From Paenibacillus dokdonensis (lineage in GTDB: Bacteria; Bacillota; Bacilli; Paenibacillales; Paenibacillaceae), in assembly GCF_004916975.1 (NCBI RefSeq), contig NZ_STGQ01000002.1, positions 708,878-758,877 on the forward strand: DNA of 50,000 nt, read 5' to 3'. Both the position numbers and the translations under genes were made by a program. Numbering within the stretch: position 1 is the stretch's first letter; every line of letters begins with the position of its first letter. A model generated the notes under the pieces. The model ran no database searches. It was given only the letters and a program-made list of their open reading frames with translations, and was not told where the DNA came from. Shown here piece by piece: positions 18,801 to 26,654 of this stretch.

Positions 18801-19106
18801 ATGGTTTATACGCAAGAAGAAGTGGAAGCACATTTAGCGAAGTTGGAAGGCTGGGAACTGGAAGAAGGGCGCTGGATCGTGCGCAAATATATTTTTTCCA
18901 ACTTTATGAAGGGGATTTCATTTGTCGACGAGGTTGCGGCGATATCTGAAGCCTTCGATCATCATCCTTTTATCTCGATTGATTATAAGAATGTAACATT
19001 ACGCCTGACGTCCTGGGATGACGGCGGTATTACCGCCCTTGACATCAAGGAAGCGCATCAGTTTAATGAACTGTTCGAAAAGATGCGCTCAGGCGAGAAA
19101 CGTTAG
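18801..19106 (+). CDS. 4a-hydroxytetrahydrobiopterin dehydratase (pterin carbinolamine dehydratase)
   Basis: 101 aa. The family dehydrates 4a-hydroxy-tetrahydropterin during recycling of the phenylalanine hydroxylase cofactor; some bacterial members act in folate or moco metabolism instead. The active-site motif DHHP (53-56) and the conserved SWDDGGITALD near the C-terminus are present. The ATG at 18801 has GGGAGG 10 nt upstream; an in-frame start at 18714 lacks an RBS. No phenylalanine hydroxylase gene is nearby, so the physiological role is open. Confidence 0.9.
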   Translation: MVYTQEEVEAHLAKLEGWELEEGRWIVRKYIFSNFMKGISFVDEVAAISEAFDHHPFISIDYKNVTLRLTSWDDGGITALDIKEAHQFNELFEKMRSGEKR

Positions 19107-19125
19107 ACGCAGGCGTTCGCACAGC

Positions 19126-19172
19126 AAAAAACACGCTTCGTTAAGACCTCACGGTCTCGAAGCGTGTTTTTC
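19126..19172. terminator. bidirectional terminator (pterin dehydratase / cytochrome c)
   Basis: ACACGCTTCG / CGAAGCGTGT with a nested AGACC/GGTCT hairpin has T runs on both strands. Confidence 0.92.
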
Positions 19173-19197
19173 TATTTCTTCACAAGAAGAAGGATCA

Positions 19198-19557
19198 TTA
19201 TTTTTTGGCTGCGAGCCACTGGGCTACGTTGGCAATTTCTTCACTCTTCAGCTTGTCTTTGAATGAAGGCATGCCGCCTTTACCTTTAGTAACGATCGTA
19301 TAAATTTCTTCGGCAGAAAGCTGGGAGCCGATTTTTTGCAGGTTAGGTCCGACACCACCCTGCAGTTGGTCACCGTGGCAGCTAATACAGCTTTGGGCTT
19401 TAATCGTTGCTTCAGCCGCTGTAGCATCCATGGTCACTTCAGGCATCGTTGGTTTTTGTTCTTCAGCTACTTGTTCTTTGCCAGGCAGCGTAAACATGAG
19501 CACGATGGCAAATACACATGCGATCGCTAACACACCGCTCAAGATCCATTTTTGCAT
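19198..19557 (-). CDS. cccA: membrane-anchored cytochrome c (c550 type)
   Basis: 119 aa. Residues ~5-24 are a non-cleaved TM anchor, then an acidic linker, then a class I cytochrome c fold. Heme is attached by CISCH (C57, C60, H61), and Met96 in GGMPSF is the likely second axial ligand. Size and layout fit CccA, a small electron carrier on the outer face of the membrane; the symbol rests on that similarity. RBS AAAGGACG precedes the ATG. No cytochrome biogenesis genes are adjacent. Confidence 0.88.
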   Translation of the reverse strand: MQKWILSGVLAIACVFAIVLMFTLPGKEQVAEEQKPTMPEVTMDATAAEATIKAQSCISCHGDQLQGGVGPNLQKIGSQLSAEEIYTIVTKGKGGMPSFKDKLKSEEIANVAQWLAAKK

Positions 19558-19713
19558 CCGTTTTCGTCCTTTCTATGTAAACTACGGTTCTTCATTTCTT
19601 CATTATAACGGAACAAGCCGGTACATCAAATAGTTTGTGACAAAAAGGTAAACGAAAGCAGCGGAAAGGCCATTAAAAATACACAATTTTGTACCATTTA
19701 TCATTGACGCAAT

Positions 19714-20205
19714 TTAATCCTCTTTATAGACCATGCAGTGAAAGCGGCCGACGCCTTCCGGTGTCTGCCTTTCATAAGTATCGGTAATCTCAAATCCTGC
19801 CTTAAGGTAGGCGCGAATGGCACGTTCATTCCAGTCTTGGACCTCCAAATCTACAGGCAGTCCGGCATAGCGTGTTCTCGCTGCCTGGACGATAGCATAT
19901 ACAAAGCTTTTACCCAGTCCGTGACCGCATAAATCAGGCCTCATGCCGATTCCGAGCCGGACTACATTCACCATGGGGAAGAGCTGCGCAAAGCCGCATA
20001 GAGCCATCTCAGCGTCCAGAACAGACATATACTGCTGTCTCCGTACTTCAGGATCTCCAAGCTCAATTCCAAGCGCCTCCATTTGCTCCCAAGGAAGCCA
20101 ACCATAAACCCGGTCGTAAGGTGGTTCATATCTCCAACTGCAGCACATCTCAGCTTGCTCATGATTCATGGGAACAACGGTGAAAACATCTTCTGAAACG
20201 CTCAT
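19714..20205 (-). CDS. GNAT family N-acetyltransferase
   Basis: 163 aa. The acetyl-CoA binding motif A is seen as LGIGMRPDLCGHGLGKSFV (R/Q-x-x-G-x-G/A pattern), followed by LEVQDWNERAIRAYLKAGFEI, the usual motif B. Substrate is unknown. RBS AAGGGGG lies ahead of the ATG. It is monocistronic. The gap 20206-20370 upstream contains nothing I can assign. Confidence 0.85.
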   Translation of the reverse strand: MSVSEDVFTVVPMNHEQAEMCCSWRYEPPYDRVYGWLPWEQMEALGIELGDPEVRRQQYMSVLDAEMALCGFAQLFPMVNVVRLGIGMRPDLCGHGLGKSFVYAIVQAARTRYAGLPVDLEVQDWNERAIRAYLKAGFEITDTYERQTPEGVGRFHCMVYKED

Positions 20206-20370
20206 AGCGTAGGCCCCCTTTTGTTAGAGAAAGCGCTGATCATTAGGATTTGAAAATATTTTAAAATATATTCCTTGCGTTTGTCATTTCACATGTTTAT
20301 TTGCCAGTAGGAGGGGTAAAGAAATAATGTAGGCAGTACACTGGTAATTAAATACAGAAAAGATGCCGAC

Positions 20371-20418
20371 AAAAAAACCCGCTACTTGAGATTTCGGCAA
20401 AAATCTCAAGGTACGGGC
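20371..20418 (-). terminator. terminator of the first NlpC/P60 gene
   Basis: The long stem CCCG-TAC-TTGAGATTT / AAATCTCAA-GTA-CGGG is followed on the minus strand by seven T. The loop sequence (CGGCAA on the plus strand) recurs in the terminator of the paralogue at 21394-21437. Confidence 0.92.
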
Positions 20419-20450
20419 TTTCGTTCAAACCTGGCAGATGCTAAAAGGCA

Positions 20451-20942
20451 TTACTGCACGTCATCATTGTCTTCGGAATCAACGGCGGCGGTTTGATAAG
20501 TATCCGTGCTCATGACTCGTTTCGCGCCAACGTAGCGGTTGACGTAGTAGCTATCACTTAGCGAGCTAACCATAACTCCGCGGGATGTAGAGGCATGTGC
20601 AAACTTTCCGTCGCCGACATAGATTCCGACATGGGAAACGCCTGCGCCAGAGGTATTGAAGAATACAAGATCTCCTGCTCTCAGGTCGCTGCGGGAAACG
20701 GCCGAGCCCATACTGAACTGCGATCCGGATTGATGCGGCAGGTTAATACCCAAATGCTTGAATACGTATGCTGTAAATCCGGAACAGTCGAAACCACTCG
20801 TCGTAGTTCCTGCGGTTTTGTATTTCGTACCGATAACATCATCAATGACTTTGTCCATTTTGGAGTCTGCGAAAGCGCTTCCGGCTCCAACGGTAAATAC
20901 GATTGCAAAACTCATGACTGCTGCTGCAAGCTTCTTTTTCAA
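20451..20942 (-). CDS. secreted NlpC/P60 peptidoglycan endopeptidase (copy 1)
   Basis: 163 aa. Signal peptide 1-25 (SAFA-DS) and a single NlpC/P60 domain; the family cleaves D-Glu-meso-DAP bonds in wall peptides. The catalytic Cys53 (FDCSGF), His104 (SHVGIYVG) and His116 (FAHAST) are present. No LysM or SH3 binding domain, so it is a minimal enzyme. An acidic tail (VDSEDNDDVQ) is absent from copy 2. TTG start with GGAAGGGG 10 nt upstream. A c-di-AMP riboswitch and a WalR-like box precede it. Confidence 0.93.
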   Translation of the reverse strand: MKKKLAAAVMSFAIVFTVGAGSAFADSKMDKVIDDVIGTKYKTAGTTTSGFDCSGFTAYVFKHLGINLPHQSGSQFSMGSAVSRSDLRAGDLVFFNTSGAGVSHVGIYVGDGKFAHASTSRGVMVSSLSDSYYVNRYVGAKRVMSTDTYQTAAVDSEDNDDVQ

Positions 20943-20954
20943 AAAAATATACCC

Positions 20955-21075
20955 CTTCCGGTGCCTGCGAGGTTAGCTTAAGGATTCGGTAGAAGGTCCC
21001 CTATGATCCCTCTGTTGCAAGATCAATTCACCCGTAATGGTTCCCCCGCTTCCCTAGTGTGAGGAAATTCGGCAT
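20955..21075 (-). promoter_or_regulatory. ydaO-type c-di-AMP riboswitch (copy 1)
   Basis: Read on the minus strand the leader shows the conserved blocks of the ydaO/yuaA element in order: GCGGGGGAACCA, GGGTGAATTGATC, AGGGATCATAGGGGACC, TACCGAATCC and AGCTAACCTCGCAGGC. It ends 12 nt before the start codon, and the SD GGAAGGGG abuts its 3' strand. TTCC near the 5' end can pair with GGAA of the SD. The family senses c-di-AMP and usually turns expression off; wall hydrolases are classic targets. Confidence 0.9.
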
Positions 21076-21088
21076 ATATTCTCTACAC

Positions 21089-21149
21089 TATATAAATCAG
21101 GAAACGTTTCTTTATCAAACGGTTCTGCAAAGATTACAAAGTTGTTACT
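21089..21149 (-). promoter_or_regulatory. promoter and WalR-like box of NlpC/P60 copy 1
   Basis: On the minus strand: AGTAAC-AACTT-TGTAAT (21149-21133), one mismatch from the WalR (YycF) box TGTWAH-N5-TGTWAH. 14 bp later comes TTGATA (21118-21113), then an 18-bp spacer and TATATA (21094-21089). The arrangement fits an activator box just upstream of a sigma-A promoter. Confidence 0.5.
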
Positions 21150-21393
21150 AACTCACTGGGACTATTGTAACAAAGGATTTTTAATTTGGCAATTGTTTCT
21201 ATCATTAAGAAGCAAAAAAAATCAAATTTTTTTAGAAATAAGGGAATATTTGGTTGATTTTATAGGAAAATATGTTTATTTGTTGATGGAATGGGTAATT
21301 GAGGGGTAAGCGAGAAGAGATATTTCAAGCTTTAATAAATTTTTTTATGAAAAGTTGTTACCTTTTAGCCGTTTCATACGTCTAATAGGTAAC

Positions 21394-21437
21394 AAGAAAC
21401 CCGCGGAGGGGATTTCGGCAAAAATCTCCAGCGCGGG
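21394..21437 (-). terminator. terminator of the second NlpC/P60 gene
   Basis: CCCGCG-GAG-GGATTT / AAATCT-CCAG-CGCGGG around CGGCAA, with TTTCTTG on the minus strand. The T run is weaker than in copy 1. The 21150-21393 gap otherwise is AT-rich without an evident gene. Confidence 0.75.
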
Positions 21438-21470
21438 CGTGTAAGTGCTTCGTATGTTTATGGGTAAGTA

Positions 21471-21935
21471 TTAGTTGTAAACAGCTGCTTTATATTTAGC
21501 AGTGCTCATGACTCGTTTGGCGCCAATGTAGCGGTTGGCGAAATAACTATTGCTTAGTTTGCTGATTGTAACACCCTTGGAAGAGGATGAATGTGCAAAA
21601 TTTCCATTACCAACGTAGATTCCGACATGGGAAACGCCTGCGCCAGTCGTATTGAAAAATACCAGATCTCCAGCTCTTAGGTTGCTCTTGGAGACTGCGG
21701 TGCCTGTTTTAAACTGGGCACTGGATTGGCGTGGAATGGAAACACCCAGCTTTTGAAATACATAACGTGTAAAACCAGAACAATCGAACCCGTTTGTGGT
21801 GGTTCCGCCGGTTTTGTAAGTAACCCCGATCGTTTTATGGACAACATTATTTAGTGATGAATCCGCGAATACGCTGGTTCCCATCGAGAACATAAGTGTT
21901 AAGCCAAGTGCGGCTGCTGCAAACTTCTTTTTCAA
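21471..21935 (-). CDS. secreted NlpC/P60 peptidoglycan endopeptidase (copy 2)
   Basis: 154 aa from TTG 21935; close paralogue of copy 1 (FDCSGF, RAGDLVFFNT, GAGVSHVGIYVG and NRYIGAKRVMST are shared). Signal peptide 1-24 (SVFA-DS), catalytic Cys52, His103 and His115. An ATG two codons upstream (21941) is possible but lies only 3 nt from the SD, whereas the TTG has 9 nt spacing and aligns with the start of copy 1. The gene, riboswitch and WalR-like box are all duplicated, pointing to a tandem segmental duplication. Confidence 0.92.
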   Translation of the reverse strand: MKKKFAAAALGLTLMFSMGTSVFADSSLNNVVHKTIGVTYKTGGTTTNGFDCSGFTRYVFQKLGVSIPRQSSAQFKTGTAVSKSNLRAGDLVFFNTTGAGVSHVGIYVGNGNFAHSSSSKGVTISKLSNSYFANRYIGAKRVMSTAKYKAAVYN

Positions 21936-21947
21936 AAACATAAACCC

Positions 21948-22071
21948 CTTCCGATTGCCTGCGAGGTTAGCTTAAGGATTCGGTAGAAGGTAGTCCCCTA
22001 TGATCCCTCTGTTACGAGATCAATTCACCCAAAGTGGTTCCCCCGCTTCCCGGTGCCAAGGAATTCGGCCT
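21948..22071 (-). promoter_or_regulatory. ydaO-type c-di-AMP riboswitch (copy 2)
   Basis: Same conserved blocks as copy 1 on the minus strand (GCGGGGGAACCA, GGGTGAATTGATC, AGGGATCATAGGGGAC, TACCGAATCC, AGCTAACCTCGCAGGC). Differences fall in peripheral helices. The 3' end again abuts GGAAGGGG. Confidence 0.9.
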
Positions 22072-22171
22072 TGATCAAGCACCTGAAAGTGACTGGTGGC
22101 ATGGTATCTTAATTCATTGGTATTTGTTGTTGAAATTCGTTTACAGCACAATTTGAATAGTTACAGTAATT

Positions 22172-22188
22172 ATTACAAAGTTGTTACT
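22172..22188 (-). promoter_or_regulatory. WalR-like box of NlpC/P60 copy 2
   Basis: AGTAAC-AACTT-TGTAAT, identical to copy 1. The promoter downstream is weaker (TTCAAC 22134-22129, 17 bp, TAAGAT 22111-22106) and further from the box than in copy 1. Confidence 0.4.
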
Positions 22189-22256
22189 AAGTTCGTACCG
22201 GATTATTGTATCAGAGGAATGCCGCTTTGGCAAATACATCCGGCACTTAAAAACAA

Positions 22257-22298
22257 ATAAAACCCCATCCCTTTCCATGCGAAAGGGTGGGGTTTTTC
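22257..22298 (-). terminator. terminator of the M1 peptidase operon
   Basis: AACCCCATCCCTTT / AAAGGGTGGGGTT with a 7-nt loop follows the membrane protein gene on the minus strand; T runs occur on both sides. Confidence 0.88.
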
Positions 22299-22346
22299 TT
22301 CTATCAAGGGATTGAAGTGATGACAAAAAATTAACCATTAAAAATT

Positions 22347-23180
22347 TTATTTTTCTATATTTTTGTGAGCTTGGTGATGCCATAGATCAAACTTGGCGGA
22401 AATACCCCATAATCTCATCGTACAACTGATTAGATGATAGCCTTGCTGGAGAATGAGCGCGATAATCCCGGCCCAGATCAGTGAGATGCCTGTACAGAGA
22501 CTAAATAGGAGCAGACTTGTTATACCAAGCACAATCGAAATACCGATTAAAGGCGCCGCGCCGCGCAGACAATGCCATAAGGGAGCAAGGAGGCCGGTAC
22601 CGCTGGTCTTGCCAAACTGCATAAAGAGATTGAGCTGATGAATGATATAGCTGTACAGGAGCCATGCTGCTGCATAAGGAAGGATTTGCAGGACAAGGGT
22701 TTGCAGCTGCATACCGTTCAGCAGAATTTCATAGATCTTAGGAACGATCCAATAGGCAGGTGCCGCAATCAATATCCATTCCACCAGGTGGAATAAAAAC
22801 ACGGTCTTTCCATGGCGTTTCATCCCCTGGAAGAAGTACAGACCAATTTCACCCTCGCGTTCCCGGTGCAGTCCGTAGAAGATCCCAGCATGGATGAAAG
22901 GTGTGGCCAGCATGCGCAGCACGCACATGGAGATTAGGATCCAGATGTACGTATGAACGGTTCCGCTCGTGGACAGGCTCATTTTGCCTTCAATATAGTA
23001 GAGCAGCTGGCTCAGCTCATTGGGTGGTGGATCAGGATAGCGCATGAGCAGCGGAACGACGGCCGAATGGACCAGACGGTACAGGAAGTATCCCCAGATC
23101 AGCTGGTACAAAAAGAGAATGATGACGATATAGAATTGATTTTTAAGACTTTTCCAGCCATTTAAAATATGGGATTTCAC
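22347..23180 (-). CDS. multi-pass membrane protein of unknown function
   Basis: 277 aa, not recognised. About six hydrophobic segments are visible, at ~15-45, ~78-100, ~127-150, ~165-185, ~205-235 and ~238-255. A cytoplasmic-looking tail FDLWHHQAHKNIEK ends it. GTG start with GAGGTGA upstream. It begins 11 nt after the M1 peptidase stop, so the two are co-transcribed and may work together; what it transports or anchors is unknown. Confidence 0.8.
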   Translation of the reverse strand: MKSHILNGWKSLKNQFYIVIILFLYQLIWGYFLYRLVHSAVVPLLMRYPDPPPNELSQLLYYIEGKMSLSTSGTVHTYIWILISMCVLRMLATPFIHAGIFYGLHREREGEIGLYFFQGMKRHGKTVFLFHLVEWILIAAPAYWIVPKIYEILLNGMQLQTLVLQILPYAAAWLLYSYIIHQLNLFMQFGKTSGTGLLAPLWHCLRGAAPLIGISIVLGITSLLLFSLCTGISLIWAGIIALILQQGYHLISCTMRLWGISAKFDLWHHQAHKNIEK

Positions 23181-23191
23181 CAGTTCTCACC

Positions 23192-25180
23192 TCACCAGGA
23201 CAGACTTCCAAGCAGAGTCTCAATCAGCTTGGTGATGCTCAAGTTCCAGCGGATCAGCACCTTGTTATCCATATCCGCCTTTAGATAGTTGTTAATATGC
23301 TTGTTCTCCATCACAATCGAGTATTTCGGATCAACCATTGCCCAAGCCAGCGGCGCGCTGTATTCCAGCTTAAACTCGGCGCTGTCACCAGTTCCGTTCC
23401 AAACCTTGTTCAGCGTATGGCCGTCGGTAAAGGTGAACATGATCGGAACCTCAGGGTAGTCGCCACCTTTTTTCGAAATCTTGACGGTGGATTCATAGAC
23501 AGGTGCTGTATCGTTATCCTTTTTGTGTACAGAAATGGAGTCTACAGCGAAATCGGCCATCTGTTTGCCGTATACATACTGGTCAAAGAAGGTTTGCCAT
23601 GATTCACGGGTGACCTGCTCGACCACCTTTTGGAAATCAGCTGATGCAGGATGCTTGAACCGATACTTTTTAGCATAGGTGCTCATAATTTTACTCATGG
23701 TCTGCGAGCCGACCTGCTGTTCCATCCCTTTCAGAAGCAGCTTGGCGCGGTAATATACATTGAGCGCGTATTGATCCTGTGAGCCGTATTTCCATGCCTC
23801 TTGCGTTAAAGACATGGGTGAGGAGATGATTGAGGCTTGGATCGGCAGGTTTGGTATTACACCATACTCCTGCTCCATGAGCTTATCCTCAGCATAAGAA
23901 GTGAAGCCCTCATCCAGCCAAGCCTCCTCAAACTCATTGCTGGCCAGCATGCCGTAAAAATATTGATGTCCGATCTCATGGATGACCGTCCGCTCCAGAT
24001 CGTAACCGGGCGATTCATCTTTGGCGCCGAAGGCTGTTACCAGCGTTGGATATTCCATCCCGCCAGCCCCGTTGCCTGATTCAGGCGGAACGACTATGGA
24101 CAAGGTAGAGTAAGGGTATGAACCATACCATTTACTGAAGTATTTGAGAGCAGCTTTGGCGGCGAAGAAATATCTCTCCTTCAAGTCTTTATGAGCAGGG
24201 TCCAAATAAAGCTTGATCTTTACGCCCGGAACCTCGGCAGAGGAGAAGGGCTCCTCAGCGACAACAAAGTTTGGTGACGCTGCCCAGGCAAAGTCATGAA
24301 CATCGTCGGCATAGAACTGATAGATTTTTTCGTTGTTGCGAACCTGTGCGGACTGTACAGGAAATCCGGTGGCGGCGACGGTATAGTTGTCCGGTACATG
24401 AATGCGGACGCTGTAGATGCCAAAGTCAGCATAAAATTCGGAGTTTCCATGGTATTGATGCAGATTCCAGCCCTCTGTCGTCCGCCCCCTCACGCCCGCA
24501 GGCTCGTAGACACTGATTTTTGGGAACCACTGTCCGGCCATAACAAAATCGTCTGCGACACCCATTCTGGCGAATATTTTGGGGAGCTTGACCTCAAACT
24601 GGATGCTGAGCGTGATGCTTTCTCCACCCTTGACGGGTTTGGGAAGCCGGACTTTGACAAGAGTCTTGTCCTTTGCGTTGCCGTCATCAGGCTGGACATA
24701 CTGGATACGATGCATAAGTGAAAGGCCTTCAGCAGTTTTCATATCGGTAATGATCATGGAGCCAAAGCCATCCGCAGGCATGGAGTCATTCCGGAGCTTG
24801 CCTCCGGATTCCTTCATAAAAGTGGAGTCCATGGATGAGAAGGCGTTGGGATACAGATGAAAGTAAAGCTCGTTCACCGTTTTTTTACCGGGGTGAGTCC
24901 ATGTCAACGTCTGGGTTCCTTTGATCACACGGTTCCCCGGATCGAGTGTCGTGTCGATGTGGTACTCCACAACCCGCTTGCTGAGAATCTCAGCCGTTGG
25001 TTTCTGTACGCTCTCTTGCTGAACGATCGGAGTGGATACCTTGGGAGGCTTGGCCTGATCCGGAGCATAGGAAGGCTGGGTTTCCGGTGTATCCCTGAAG
25101 AAGAGCCACCCTGTTCCCGCGAGCAGGATACAAAGGGCGAGTAACGACGAAATGACGATTTTGGCGCGTGCTGGAGCCAT
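23192..25180 (-). CDS. M1 family zinc metallopeptidase, membrane-anchored
   Basis: 662 aa. An N-terminal TM/signal anchor (~5-26) puts the enzyme outside the cell. The gluzincin signature is complete: HEIGH with H401 and H405, and E424 in LDEGF exactly 18 residues after H405. A GGMEYP motif upstream replaces the GAMEN of aminopeptidases. The all-beta N-terminal domain starts near 75 (VVEYHIDTTLDPGNRVIKG). The ATG at 25180 has GGGAGG 9 nt upstream; a start at 25207 has no RBS. Substrate unknown: likely an extracellular peptide. Confidence 0.9.
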   Translation of the reverse strand: MAPARAKIVISSLLALCILLAGTGWLFFRDTPETQPSYAPDQAKPPKVSTPIVQQESVQKPTAEILSKRVVEYHIDTTLDPGNRVIKGTQTLTWTHPGKKTVNELYFHLYPNAFSSMDSTFMKESGGKLRNDSMPADGFGSMIITDMKTAEGLSLMHRIQYVQPDDGNAKDKTLVKVRLPKPVKGGESITLSIQFEVKLPKIFARMGVADDFVMAGQWFPKISVYEPAGVRGRTTEGWNLHQYHGNSEFYADFGIYSVRIHVPDNYTVAATGFPVQSAQVRNNEKIYQFYADDVHDFAWAASPNFVVAEEPFSSAEVPGVKIKLYLDPAHKDLKERYFFAAKAALKYFSKWYGSYPYSTLSIVVPPESGNGAGGMEYPTLVTAFGAKDESPGYDLERTVIHEIGHQYFYGMLASNEFEEAWLDEGFTSYAEDKLMEQEYGVIPNLPIQASIISSPMSLTQEAWKYGSQDQYALNVYYRAKLLLKGMEQQVGSQTMSKIMSTYAKKYRFKHPASADFQKVVEQVTRESWQTFFDQYVYGKQMADFAVDSISVHKKDNDTAPVYESTVKISKKGGDYPEVPIMFTFTDGHTLNKVWNGTGDSAEFKLEYSAPLAWAMVDPKYSIVMENKHINNYLKADMDNKVLIRWNLSITKLIETLLGSLSW

Positions 25181-25223
25181 ATACGAATACCTCCCGTTGA
25201 CAAGCATCTAAAGCATGTATATG

Positions 25224-25252
25224 TTGGCTTTCCAGCGATTATTAGTTAAAAT
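25224..25252 (+). promoter_or_regulatory. candidate promoter of ywhD
   Basis: TTGGCT (25224-25229), a 17-bp spacer and TAAAAT (25247-25252). The ~125-nt leader that follows has a CTC-CGCT / AGCG-GAG hairpin near 25322-25339 and a short T run at 25357-25361. Confidence 0.45.
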
Positions 25253-25383
25253 AAAATTAAGTTCATGGATATCAAAATATCAAAGCAGGATGCCTATTCG
25301 GTCAGTTCCGCAAAAACGCGGCTCCCGCTTCAGCGAGAGGCAAGCCCGAGTAGACGTTTTTCTAATAGGAGGAACACGAGGGT

Positions 25384-25893
25384 ATGGATAATAAGGAGCA
25401 GATAGGCAAAAAACAAATCGCACTGAATATTGTCAGTGGCAAGAGCAAGCATAAAATGGGATTTGGCGCAGGTTCTATTGATCTGAATAATATTTCGCCG
25501 GTCATTATTGACCGCGGCGTGGCGACGATTGACATCGGTGCCATGCATGCCAAAAGTAAGCCGGAACGCCGGATCCGTTTCTCCGCAAACCGTGAAGATG
25601 TACCAAACGGACGCCAGGTGTGGATCATTTGGGTAGCGGTTGACCGTAATGAGGACGGTCAGTTCTACGGCGGAGCCACAGCCAGTGAGATGTGGGTTGA
25701 TGAGGAAGAGCGCCGGGGCTGGAAAATTCTCGCGGAGCATGTCAATCGGATGGATTCTGCCCTCAAACGCAAATTTATGCTGGATGAGCTAGGTGCCGAG
25801 GAGAAGAAGCTGCTTAAGGACCTGCTGGTTTCCCATAACGAGGAATGGTGGGAGAAGTCCCCTGAAGAGCTGAAGCAAGCGCTGGAAGCTTAA
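25384..25893 (+). CDS. ywhD: YwhD family protein
   Basis: 169 aa. The start IVSGKSKHKMGFGAG, SIDLNNISPVIID and VPNGRQVWIIWVAV match from memory the B. subtilis YwhD protein, whose function is unknown. Soluble alpha/beta protein with no signal peptide; the C-terminal part is helical and charged. RBS AGGAGG is 11 nt before the ATG. As in B. subtilis, a pbpG-like gene and speE-speB lie nearby, although two other genes intervene here. Confidence 0.9.
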   Translation: MDNKEQIGKKQIALNIVSGKSKHKMGFGAGSIDLNNISPVIIDRGVATIDIGAMHAKSKPERRIRFSANREDVPNGRQVWIIWVAVDRNEDGQFYGGATASEMWVDEEERRGWKILAEHVNRMDSALKRKFMLDELGAEEKKLLKDLLVSHNEEWWEKSPEELKQALEA

Positions 25894-25918
25894 TCTTAGA
25901 AGAGGCATCGAAAATATC

Positions 25919-25975
25919 AAAAGGGTCTGCCGACTGCTTGTTGTAATCAACAAGAGTAGGTCAGACCCTTTTTTT
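25919..25975. terminator. terminator between ywhD and the glycosylase gene
   Basis: AAGGGTCTG / CAGACCCTT closes a longer arm with a CTTGTTG/CAACAAG inner helix, followed by seven T on the plus strand; a shorter T run on the minus strand. Confidence 0.88.
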
Positions 25976-25987
25976 ATAAATGAAGAT

Positions 25988-26635
25988 TTATGCTTGTATA
26001 AATGGAATCGGATGTTTATCTTTGACGGATACATACGGATTTCCTTCTATATAGAAGCGCCATGGCTTCGATACATAGTCACCGGCATAATCGATGTTGA
26101 CCCGCGGAGACGCCACAATAGGAAGATCCTGCACGGGATCTCCGCTCTCAATACGAAGGGGTCCATTCATTTGGTTCAATGAACATCCATTCAGGCTTCT
26201 GTCAATGCGCAGTGCGCGGCACAGCTTGCCGGGTCCGTTGCTCAGATTGACGGTCTTTCCTGAAACCGGACCCCGGTATCTCCGCATAAGCTCCTCATCC
26301 TTACCACTTAATGGCTCAACGGCACGGATAAGAACTGCCTGCGGATCATCCTTATCCCCCACAACCACATTCAGACAGGAGTACATACCATAGATCAGGT
26401 ACACATAGGCGATACCACCGGCGGCAAACATGACCTCCGTCCGCGCAGTGCGCCGATTGCCAAAGGCATGGCTGCCCTGATCCTCTGCACCTCCATAGCT
26501 CTCGGTCTCTATAATGCGGCAGCGGATTTCGCCGTCCTCGGTCACGCGGACAAGCGTTTGTCCAAGTAGGAGCGGGGCTGCCTCCAGTGCTGTCGGTGAC
26601 AGCAGCGAAGGACTGATCAGATTCGTTTCGTGCAT
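25988..26635 (-). CDS. DNA-3-methyladenine glycosylase (AAG/MPG family)
   Basis: 215 aa. Base-excision repair enzyme that removes alkylated purines. Family marks: LLGQTLVRV, the ETESYGG region with the catalytic Glu, DQGSHAFGNRRTART, YGMYSCLNVVV, VLIRAVEPL and NGPGKLCRAL. Length is usual (about 195-215 aa). RBS AAGGAAGG precedes the ATG. It begins 19 nt after the EEP-family gene and is co-transcribed with it. Confidence 0.95.
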   Translation of the reverse strand: MHETNLISPSLLSPTALEAAPLLLGQTLVRVTEDGEIRCRIIETESYGGAEDQGSHAFGNRRTARTEVMFAAGGIAYVYLIYGMYSCLNVVVGDKDDPQAVLIRAVEPLSGKDEELMRRYRGPVSGKTVNLSNGPGKLCRALRIDRSLNGCSLNQMNGPLRIESGDPVQDLPIVASPRVNIDYAGDYVSKPWRFYIEGNPYVSVKDKHPIPFIQA

Positions 26636-26654
26636 GTCACAGACCTTCCTTGTT

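Noticed and set aside
20310..20335. RBS followed by ATG-TAG (start-stop) on the plus strand
   Set aside because: AGGAGGGGTAAAGAAATAATGTAG looks like a translation start but encodes only one codon; probably chance in a minus-strand spacer.
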